Shown: one piece after another, positions 15,138 through 20,588 of the stretch | Numbering within the stretch: position 1 is the stretch's first letter | How the letters are laid out: each line of letters starts with the position of its first letter | Origin: Bacillota bacterium | GTDB taxonomy: Bacteria; Bacillota; Bacilli; Paenibacillales; Paenibacillaceae | Direction: 5' to 3' | DNA: 20,588 nt | Assembly (NCBI GenBank): GCA_023460795.1 | Contig: JAEWPC010000030.1 | Coordinates: forward strand, 1-20,588 | Translations under genes and position numbers: made by a program | The notes under the pieces: model-generated | The model's database searches: none | Seen by the model: the letters and a program-made list of their open reading frames with translations, nothing else | What the model was told of the DNA's origin: nothing

Positions 15138-15177
15138 GGACCCATTACCCGGTTTTCGCTCGGGGAGTGGGTCCTTT
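15138..15177 (+). terminator. Terminator of the SDR-helicase operon
   Basis: The outer stem GGACCCA/TGGGTCC (15138-15144 with 15168-15174) encloses a CCCG/CGGG inner stem and is followed by TTTCCT. Confidence 0.75.
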
Positions 15178-15294
15178 CCTGTACGATGGTCTTATTTTTC
15201 CGCTAGGACCGCCTCATTCAAGACAACGACTCCGAATGTTATAGGCAGACGGTTAATCGCCGCAACTAACTTGCACATAAGGAGTGTTATCGTA

Positions 15295-16554
15295 ATGACA
15301 CAAAAACCATCGATGTTGAAGAAGACGGCAGTAGCGTTGCTTGCAACGAGCATGCTCGCGGGAAGCGCTATGGGCATGGCGGCAGCCAAATCGAAGGGCG
15401 ATTCCTCCCACGGAAACGGCAATGCCTACGGCAAGGGCAAATCGAATATCTCCATAAAGCTGAACTTCAAAGACGTTAACGAGAAGCAATTGCAATGGGC
15501 GTACCAGCATATCATCCGTCTGGCTTCGCAAGGCGTATTCAACGGTTACGAGGACGGAAGCTTCAAGCCGCAGAACAACATTAGCCGAATCGAAGCGCTC
15601 GTAGCGGCCGTTCGTCTCCTCGGTCTCCAAACGGAAGCCGAGAAGCCGGAGAACATGAATGCGAACTTGAATTTCAAGGATTTCGACAAGCTGAAGAAAA
15701 AGTACGGCTGGGCGGTAGGCTACGTAACGGTTGCTCTAGAGAACGACCTGTTCTCCGAGACGGACGCCTCGATTAACCCGGAACAGCCGGCAACCCGCCT
15801 ATGGGCGTCCGTACTGCTCGCGAAAGCGCTGAAGCTCGACGCCGAAGCGAAGACGAAGATGGACACGGTGCTTCCGTTCCGCGACGCGCGCGATATCCCG
15901 GCTGGGTCCGTCGGCTACATCGCCGTCGCGCTCGAGAAAAACTTGATCACCGGCTATGAAATGACGGAAAAAGCAAAAGGACACAAAGATAACAGTCTCG
16001 AAACCTATAAGGTATTCCTGCCGAACAAGCCGGTAACCCGCGCCGAGCTCGCCGCTTTGCTCGATCGCGTAGACGAGCAGCTGCCGGAAGAGAACGACGC
16101 GCTCGCGATTACGGGCGTCGTGCAAAGCGTCGTGAACGGAACGATTACGGTGAAGAGAGCCGACAATACGACGGTTGCCGTAACGCTTGATCCTAACGTT
16201 TTCGTATTCCGCAACAACGTTAAATCGCCATCGACGGCGATCGTGGCCGGAGACGAAGTGCTTCTCCGCACGTACGAAGGCAAAGCGGTGTTCATCGAAG
16301 TGACGAAATTGGCGACGCCGATCGTTCAGTTCGTCGAAGCCGGCAAGCTCGAAAGCTTCACGCTGAACAGCCAGCAGAAGCTTGCTACGATTACGATATC
16401 CGTAAGCGTCAACGGAGTGGCGACATCCAAGATCCTGAACGTCGATCCTAGCGTTACGATTACCGGCGGCAACGGTATCCTCTCGTCGCAATCGATCGTA
16501 GTCGTCAAAGGCGAGAACAACATCGTCAAGTCGATCGAGATTCAAGCGCAATAA
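15295..16554 (+). CDS. Secreted protein with three S-layer homology domains
   Basis: This 419-residue precursor starts at ATG 15295, with AAGGAG 10 nt upstream. Residues 1-31 form a signal peptide (MLKK basic start, hydrophobic ALLATSMLAGSA, AAA cleavage region). Three SLH domains follow, at about 57-110, 115-170 and 184-252. Each begins with an F-D motif (NFKDVN, NFKDFD, PFRDAR) and ends near the ITRAE-like position (ISRIEA, ATRLWA, VTRAEL). SLH domains anchor proteins to pyruvylated secondary cell-wall polymer. The remaining 257-419 is beta-rich, with Val/Thr-rich strands and repeated short D-P-(N/S) turns (LDPNVFVF, VDPSVTIT), and may be a stalk or binding domain. It is too short to be the main S-layer protein. 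No good promoter was seen in the 118 bp after the preceding terminator. Confidence 0.9.
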   Translation: MTQKPSMLKKTAVALLATSMLAGSAMGMAAAKSKGDSSHGNGNAYGKGKSNISIKLNFKDVNEKQLQWAYQHIIRLASQGVFNGYEDGSFKPQNNISRIEALVAAVRLLGLQTEAEKPENMNANLNFKDFDKLKKKYGWAVGYVTVALENDLFSETDASINPEQPATRLWASVLLAKALKLDAEAKTKMDTVLPFRDARDIPAGSVGYIAVALEKNLITGYEMTEKAKGHKDNSLETYKVFLPNKPVTRAELAALLDRVDEQLPEENDALAITGVVQSVVNGTITVKRADNTTVAVTLDPNVFVFRNNVKSPSTAIVAGDEVLLRTYEGKAVFIEVTKLATPIVQFVEAGKLESFTLNSQQKLATITISVSVNGVATSKILNVDPSVTITGGNGILSSQSIVVVKGENNIVKSIEIQAQ

Positions 16555-16582
16555 TACGATAGATCTATTCGATTGAAGGATA

Positions 16583-16627
16583 ACAGGGCGAATGCGTAGG
16601 GAAGGCTGCGCAGGCGCTCTGTTTTTC
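16583..16627 (+). terminator. Terminator of the SLH protein gene
   Basis: The outer stem ACAGGGCG/CGCTCTGT (16583-16590 with 16615-16622, one G-T wobble) has an inner TGCG/CGCA pairing and is followed by TTTTT. Confidence 0.75.
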
Positions 16628-16655
16628 TATGTGTAGGCTTGTCTATTAAAAAGTG

Positions 16656-16686
16656 TTGACTTTCCTGATACTGGAAGCGTTAAAAT
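16656..16686 (+). promoter_or_regulatory. Promoter upstream of the small ORF and the C39-like gene
   Basis: TTGACT (16656-16661) lies 19 bp from TAAAAT (16681-16686), or 18 bp if TTAAAA is used. Both boxes are good but the spacing is long. Transcription would start near 16693 and cover the small ORF and the gene at 16869. Confidence 0.55.
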
Positions 16687-16721
16687 GGTAGACGGGACAA
16701 AATGGATGAAGGAGCGAGTAT

Positions 16722-16799
16722 ATGAACCGCGTCGTGCTGTTTGAATTGGGTTCCCAGGATCCGGAGGGGATTCGGTTCGGATTGATCCAGTATAAGTAG
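16722..16799 (+). CDS. Small ORF of 25 codons with strong RBS
   Basis: An ATG at 16722 is preceded by AAGGAG (16709-16714) with an ideal 7-nt spacer and follows a plausible promoter. The encoded peptide begins MNRVVLFELG, continues SQDPEGIRFG and ends LIQYK before TAG. It has no signal peptide or obvious membrane segment. It could be a short regulatory leader peptide, a stand-alone small protein, or a peptide connected with the downstream gene, whose own RBS lies 60 nt further on. I do not recognise it, and only the RBS, spacing and promoter support it. Confidence 0.5.
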   Translation: MNRVVLFELGSQDPEGIRFGLIQYK

Positions 16800-16802
16800 A
16801 GG

Positions 16803-16834
16803 TTGTATCCCGGACGCAGAGTATATCGATACAA
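16803..16834. repeat. Inverted repeat TTGTATC-N18-GATACAA
   Basis: Perfect 7-bp arms at 16803-16809 and 16828-16834 lie between the small ORF and the RBS of the next gene. It could be a weak RNA hairpin or a regulator site; there is no T run, so it is not a terminator. Confidence 0.4.
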
Positions 16835-16868
16835 AGCATAGCGATTCTATCATAGGAGCTGTACCGAC

Positions 16869-17846
16869 ATGCCGACGACATTGCCAGTACCCTTACTATC
16901 AACGCCTAATACGCTCATTCAAGCTGTTCAATCCGTGCTGGAGCATACGGATCGCGCAAGCTTATCGTTGTCCGAAGTGATGGGGTATACCTCGCATGCC
17001 TTTCGAATCAACGTAAGGCCGAAATCTATCGAAACGGACAGCCCTTACACGATTCATGGCGCAGAAGCCGTGCAGCGCGCTTTTCGATTATTGGGATTCC
17101 GTACGCAAGGCATATGTCCTCCGGTCAAAACCGTTACTCCGGGCATGTTAAAAGAGATTATAGATACGATTCGAATGAGTGTCGACAGGGGGTTCCCCGT
17201 AGTTGCTTGGAATGTGTTCGCCGTGGGGTTCGGCGTTATTCATGGTTATGACGAGACGCGCCAGGTGCTGTTCGCCAAGGATTATTCCTTCGATGGACCG
17301 ATTCCGTACGACCAACTTCCGAATCGCAGAATCCTATCTTTAACCGTGCTGGATCAACCGGTTCTAGTCGCCCCCGAGGAACGGTTGAGGGAGACGGTCG
17401 CCGCGATTCTCGATCATGCTTATAGCCGGGACGGGCTGGCATGGGAGCAAGCGCGGGATGGCCTGCGCGGATACGATGCGTGGATCGATGCTTTTAACGG
17501 GGACAAAATCTCCAACAAGGGAAATGCGTATAATTTACGCATTCTTGCGGATGCGAGGCGGCATGCCGTTGCCTTCCTGGAGACGTTGTCCAAGCAATGG
17601 GAGAACGGAACGGCGTTCGGAACGACCGTAAGCCGGCTGACTGCGCAGGCGGCTGCCCCATATGGACGGGTATCGGCATGCCTGCGGGAGCTTACGTCGA
17701 TGTATCCCTATCCGCCTAGCCATAAGGGAGCGAATCCTCGCCAGAAAGCCAACGCGCCCCGAAGCATGGAGCTTCTTGGCCTTGCCAAGGAGGCCGAAGA
17801 GCGGGGGCTCGCCGCTCTTGGCGAGTTGTACGCTATCATTCGTTAG
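16869..17846 (+). CDS. Uncharacterised protein, possibly BtrH_N/C39-like fold
   Basis: This protein has 325 residues with no signal peptide. The ATG at 16869 has AGGAG 10 nt upstream. The first ~170 residues recall the BtrH N-terminal/C39-like papain fold: an N-terminal helix, a GYTSHAFRI stretch (about 40-48), a middle helix region, PVVAWNVFAVGFGVIHGYD (with the His/Asp pair typical of the fold) and VLFAKDYSFDGPIPYDQL. The active-site Cys expected in the first helix is absent (PNTLIQAVQSVL), so it may be a non-peptidase or binding protein. The last ~150 residues are helical and include AWIDAFNG and a region resembling the helical domains that accompany BtrH_N. I assign no reaction. Its neighbours are a 25-codon ORF and a promoter upstream, and a terminator downstream. 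Confidence 0.7.
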   Translation: MPTTLPVPLLSTPNTLIQAVQSVLEHTDRASLSLSEVMGYTSHAFRINVRPKSIETDSPYTIHGAEAVQRAFRLLGFRTQGICPPVKTVTPGMLKEIIDTIRMSVDRGFPVVAWNVFAVGFGVIHGYDETRQVLFAKDYSFDGPIPYDQLPNRRILSLTVLDQPVLVAPEERLRETVAAILDHAYSRDGLAWEQARDGLRGYDAWIDAFNGDKISNKGNAYNLRILADARRHAVAFLETLSKQWENGTAFGTTVSRLTAQAAAPYGRVSACLRELTSMYPYPPSHKGANPRQKANAPRSMELLGLAKEAEERGLAALGELYAIIR

Positions 17847-17856
17847 ACGATTGTGA

Positions 17857-17889
17857 ATAGCCCGCGGCTTCGGCTGCAGGGCTATTTTT
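17857..17889 (+). terminator. Terminator with UUCG tetraloop
   Basis: The outer stem ATAGCCC/GGGCTAT (17857-17863 with 17879-17885) and inner stem GCGGC-TTCG-GCTGC are followed by TTTTT. The C(UUCG)G loop is exceptionally stable. Confidence 0.88.
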
Positions 17890-17916
17890 GTGCGAAGCGT
17901 CGCCGGTCGGTATAAT
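17888..17916 (+). promoter_or_regulatory. Promoter of the ecsAB pair
   Basis: A perfect TATAAT (17911-17916) lies 17 bp from TTGTGC (17888-17893). The -35 begins in the T run of the preceding terminator, so termination and re-initiation are packed into the same 60 bp. Confidence 0.6.
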
Positions 17917-17956
17917 GAGGGGATAGCATGTTTCGCTCGCAAGGGGGAATTGGAGA

Positions 17957-18745
17957 ATGGCGTTGCCGCAGCAACAGCAGTCGGTTCCGGCACTGGAGAT
18001 GAAGCAGGTGACCGGCGGTTACAGCACGCGGAAGCCGGTGCTGCACGAAGTTTCGATGACGGTGAATCCCGGCGAGCTCGTCGGTCTGATCGGATTGAAC
18101 GGAGCGGGGAAGAGCACGGCGATCCGGCATATTCTAGGGTTAATGGTTCCGCATAGAGGAGAAGTACGGATTGCCGGGGCTAAGCTTGAGAACGATCGAG
18201 AGCGTTACCGCGCGATGACGGCCTACGTGCCGGAGCAGCCTTCGCTGTACCCGAATTTGACCGTGCATGAGCATATGAGATGGACCGCGATGGCCTACGG
18301 ATTGGAGCAACAGGCAGCCGAAGGGACAATGGCACAGCTTGCGGAGACGTTCCGGATGACCGAGGCGCTGAATTCGCTGCCCGGGACGTTGTCCAAAGGG
18401 ATGAAGCAGAAGGTGATGCTGATGAACGCCTTGCTCGTGTCGCCGCCGCTGCTCATCATCGACGAGCCGTTCCTAGGTCTTGACCCGCTTGCGATCAGAG
18501 GGTTGCTCGCGGCGTTGGAGGACGTTAGATCGAAGGGGAGCGCTATTCTATTAAGCTCGCACATACTGCCTGCGCTCGAGCGCAGAGCCGATAAGCTGAT
18601 CGTGCTTCATCGCGGCCGCGTGATCGCGGAAGGCCCGCCGTCGTCGGTGAAGACGCAAGCGCGCTGCGATGGTCCGGAATCGACGCTGGACGACGCGTTC
18701 GAAGCGCTTGTGCTGGCCGCCGAGGGAGGAAGCGGGCGTGGGTGA
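17957..18745 (+). CDS. ecsA: ABC transporter ATP-binding protein EcsA
   Basis: This 262-residue ATPase subunit drives the exporter-type permease encoded next to it. Visible motifs are Walker A GLNGAGKST (46-54), Q-loop Q94 (VPEQPSLYP), signature LSKGMKQ (145-151), Walker B LLIIDEP (165-171), D-loop GLD (174-176) and H-loop H202 (SSHIL). The signature LSKGM replaces LSGGQ, which is usual in the EcsA/ABC-2-type exporters. The start ATG at 17957 has AAGGGGG about 10 nt upstream. EcsAB of Bacillus subtilis is needed for normal protein secretion, regulated intramembrane proteolysis and competence. The EcsA name rests on the EcsB partner and the gene order; ecsC is not visible in the window. Confidence 0.88.
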   Translation: MALPQQQQSVPALEMKQVTGGYSTRKPVLHEVSMTVNPGELVGLIGLNGAGKSTAIRHILGLMVPHRGEVRIAGAKLENDRERYRAMTAYVPEQPSLYPNLTVHEHMRWTAMAYGLEQQAAEGTMAQLAETFRMTEALNSLPGTLSKGMKQKVMLMNALLVSPPLLIIDEPFLGLDPLAIRGLLAALEDVRSKGSAILLSSHILPALERRADKLIVLHRGRVIAEGPPSSVKTQARCDGPESTLDDAFEALVLAAEGGSGRG

Positions 18746-20003
18746 TCGCACGAAGGAGCAAGCGGCGTTCTTGCGCGGGCTCCGTCAAAGCCGCGCGGCT
18801 TCTTTCCGAGGCGAGATCGTTCCCTACTTCCGTTACGTGTTCCAAAGCGGGTTCGGCTTGTTCGTATCGGCGTGTTTCTTCGCGGCGCTAATCTGGTACA
18901 CGGATCTAATTAAAGCGGTGCCCGAGGATTGGCCGGTCAGAACGGTTGGCATCACCGCGGTGAGCGTCGCCGCGATCGTCGCGCCTCTGCGGACTTACAT
19001 GCGGGCAGCGGATACGGTGTTCCTGCTGCCGATGGAATCGCAACTGATTCGCCATTATATCGGACCGGCGATTAGAAGCGCGATCGTGGCAGGCGCGGGG
19101 CGGAGCTTGGTCGTTCTCGCGTTATACTTGCCGATCTATATGAGATCGACGGCGATAGAAGGGGTTGCCCACGATAGTCCCGTCGAGCTTGCCGTGTTAG
19201 TACTTCTCGTCGCGATAATCGGCGGTGCGAACGCTTACGCCGGTTGGCGCGAGCGGCAAGTCGTCGCGGCCGGTTGGCGTACGGGGCTCCGCGTAGTCCG
19301 ATGGGGGCTTACCGTTACGGCGGTCGCGGCAATATTGCTGAAGCCGTTCTATGGGTCGATTCCGTTCGCGTTGCTGTGCGCGGTCATTCCATGGTTATTG
19401 TGGCGGTTGGCTCAGCGGCATGCATTGCCTTGGGAACGGCTCATCCAAGAGGAGGAAGCGACACGTCGCCGGTGGACGGGATTCCTAAGCTGGTTCGTCG
19501 ACGTGCCTACGGAGTCGGCGAAAGCCTATCAGCGGAAGTGGGCAGCATGGCTCGGAGATAAGATTGCTTGGAGGCAAAGCCGGGCGTGGCATTATCTTTA
19601 CGCCAAGACGTTCCTCCGCAGTGAGACGTTCGGAGCGTTCTTCCGTTGGTACGTCGTGATGGCAGTCGTCGTTATCGTATCGGACCATGAGGTTGCGGAC
19701 ACCGTCATTTACGCGATTGCGTTGCTCGTTGGAGGTATGCAGCTGAGCGAGCTGAAGCGGGTGAGATTCGTGGAGACGGCCGACGCGCTGCCGATCGCCG
19801 CGAAAGATCGCTTGCCTGCGGCAGCCGGCATTGCCCGCGTCGCAGGCTTGACGGCTGGCTTGGCGCTTGCCGTCATAGCGGCAGCGACTGCAGGCGGCGA
19901 ATTCAGCCCGACGCTGGATCTGTGCGTGCTCGCCGCGGGGCTGCTATGGGCAGGCTGGCTCATCCCGCGACGAATCGCGAAGCCCGCGGAGGACGCGGAT
20001 TGA
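18738..20003 (+). CDS. ecsB: ABC transporter permease EcsB
   Basis: This 421-residue integral membrane protein is close to the ~410 residues usual for EcsB. It starts with GTG at 18738, 7 nt after GAGGGAGGA, and overlaps the end of ecsA by 8 nt, so translation should be coupled. The frame is open further upstream only inside ecsA. The N terminus has the family's conserved F-R-E--PY-RYVFQSGF block, and hydrophobic segments cluster in two groups (about 28-180 and about 290-415) around a soluble central stretch with LSWFVDVPTESAKAYQRKWAAW split by conserved charged residues. It has no recognisable soluble domain. Function is as for EcsA. No terminator was found after it; a repeat array begins 38 nt later. 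Confidence 0.85.
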   Translation: MGDRTKEQAAFLRGLRQSRAASFRGEIVPYFRYVFQSGFGLFVSACFFAALIWYTDLIKAVPEDWPVRTVGITAVSVAAIVAPLRTYMRAADTVFLLPMESQLIRHYIGPAIRSAIVAGAGRSLVVLALYLPIYMRSTAIEGVAHDSPVELAVLVLLVAIIGGANAYAGWRERQVVAAGWRTGLRVVRWGLTVTAVAAILLKPFYGSIPFALLCAVIPWLLWRLAQRHALPWERLIQEEEATRRRWTGFLSWFVDVPTESAKAYQRKWAAWLGDKIAWRQSRAWHYLYAKTFLRSETFGAFFRWYVVMAVVVIVSDHEVADTVIYAIALLVGGMQLSELKRVRFVETADALPIAAKDRLPAAAGIARVAGLTAGLALAVIAAATAGGEFSPTLDLCVLAAGLLWAGWLIPRRIAKPAEDAD

Positions 20004-20009
20004 GGAGTC

Positions 20010-20026
20010 CCTGAGCGAAGGGGATA
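20010..20026. repeat. Left copy of 17-bp direct repeat flanking the array
   Basis: CCTGAGCGAAGGGGATA lies immediately before the second repeat array; an identical copy follows the array at 20279. The internal CCT/AGG arms form a weak hairpin. Confidence 0.85.
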
Positions 20027-20040
20027 AGCTCACCGGCACG

Positions 20041-20275
20041 GAGTTACCCGAGAAAATCGGGGAACGCGCCTGAAACTAACTCGCACGCTCCCGAGTTACC
20101 CGAAAAAATCGGGTAACGCACCTCAAACTGGCTCGCATGCACGGAGTAACCCGAAAAAATCGGGTAACGCGCTTGAAACTAGCTCGCACGCTCCCGAGTT
20201 ACCCGAAAAAATCGGGGAACGCGCCCGAAACTAGCTCTTCCGTACGGAGTTACCCGAAAAAAACGGTGTACGTCA
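20041..20275. repeat. Tandem array of four to five 51/52-bp dyad repeats
   Basis: Units start at 20041, 20093, 20144 and 20196 (52, 51, 52 and 51 bp), with a degenerate fifth at 20247. Each opens with GTTACCCGA-5 nt A-rich loop-TCGGGTAAC (or one-base variants), a 9-bp hairpin, and a linker containing GAAACTAGCTCG or variant. Units 1 and 3 end in GCTCCC, while units 2 and 4 end in ACG, so the true period is a two-unit block of about 103 bp. The region has no credible ORF and lies directly after ecsB. Confidence 0.92.
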
Positions 20276-20278
20276 GCT

Positions 20279-20295
20279 CCTGAGCGAAGGGGATA
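20279..20295. repeat. Right copy of 17-bp direct repeat flanking the array
   Basis: Identical to 20010-20026. The two copies bracket the array with a period of 269 bp. Confidence 0.85.
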
Positions 20296-20321
20296 CTGCG
20301 ACAGAGCCGCGAAAACCAAAA

Positions 20322-20588
20322 ACGGGAGTGTCCCATAAGTCATTACTAATGACTTTGTGAGGCACCTCTGTAGTTTATTAGTTATCGATTGTAGTTTTGG
20401 CGGGGCATGTATCTCCTTCCGGTGTCTGTTCCCATCGTGAATTTTGAATTGGTAACCTCGAAACGAGGTGAATTCACGACGGCAAAGGCCAACGCTCCGC
20501 TCCTCCAGGAGATACATGCCCCTCTATTCTTCATCGAAAAAACCAAAAAGAAACCGTTCTTTGGTAAAATGGAGGTACCACCCAACCA
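20322..20588 (+). mobile_element. Possible left end of an insertion sequence, running off the window
   Basis: The last 270 bases hold no gene but three nested sets of inverted repeats. First, 20328-20365 forms a long hairpin, with GTGTCCCA and TGAGGCAC outside and a 19-bp palindrome AAGTCATTA-C-TAATGACTT (20337-20355) inside. Second, a 16-bp perfect pair, GGGGCATGTATCTCCT at 20402-20417 with 20507-20522. Third, inside it, CGTGAATT/AATTCACG (20436-20443 with 20471-20478) and ACCTCG/CGAGGT (20455-20460 with 20464-20469). At the edge, TAAAAT (20565-20570) and GGAGG (20571-20575) look like a -10 and RBS for a gene starting at or beyond 20588. This layout suits an IS1182-like element, but no transposase is visible. 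Confidence 0.35.

Noticed and set aside
1..20588. Defence, toxin-antitoxin, secretion or biosynthetic gene cluster
   Set aside because: Genes are mixed housekeeping and regulatory types with separate promoters and terminators; no grouping suggests a shared novel pathway.

Overview
The window reads as an ordinary chromosomal stretch of an endospore-forming Firmicute of the Paenibacillaceae type (Paenibacillus or Cohnella are the best guesses). The reasons are strong AGGAGG/AAGGGGG-type Shine-Dalgarno sites, TTG and GTG starts, many classical Rho-independent terminators, and a gene set of S-layer-homology, VanY-type, HxlR, PadR, EcsA/EcsB and CheX proteins. No rRNA, tRNA, CRISPR, phage module or defence island was found.

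Layout. 1-3204: a minus-strand membrane-anchored VanY-type D,D-carboxypeptidase diverges from a plus-strand chemoreceptor that ends in a bidirectional terminator. 3205-6636 is all minus strand: a YodB/CatR-like HxlR regulator with a conserved N-terminal Cys, a CzcD-type cation diffusion facilitator, and a LysR regulator followed closely by a HisJ-type PHP phosphatase. Between the facilitator and the PHP gene lies an orphan plus-strand terminator preceded by a C-rich stretch, a candidate small regulatory RNA. 6637-9019: an efflux unit, with a 14-helix DHA2 transporter and a PadR regulator behind a promoter carrying two copies of a near-perfect 16-18 bp dyad. 9162-10415: a UMF1-type MFS transporter followed directly by a tandem array of ~50 bp dyad repeats. 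10815-12102, minus strand: a small two-helix membrane protein and a zinc-dependent phospholipase-C-fold protein. 12337-15130, plus strand: CheX, then an SDR/DEAD-box helicase pair. 15295-16554: a secreted protein with three SLH domains. 16656-17846: a promoter, a 25-codon small ORF with a good RBS, and a protein tentatively placed in the BtrH_N/C39-like group that lacks an N-terminal Cys. 17888-20003: an ecsA-ecsB pair with an 8-nt overlap. 20010-20295: a second array of 51/52 bp dyad repeats bracketed by a 17 bp direct repeat. 20322-20588: a dense nest of inverted repeats that may be the left end of an insertion sequence running off the window.

How the parts connect. The chemoreceptor and CheX both belong to chemotaxis but are far apart and separately transcribed. 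The DHA2 pump and PadR regulator look like a self-regulated drug-response unit. EcsAB is an exporter-type ABC pair. The most unusual material is non-coding: the two repeat arrays of similar period, the paired operators, the sRNA candidate and the right-edge inverted-repeat nest. No gene cluster here looks like a new multi-protein system.
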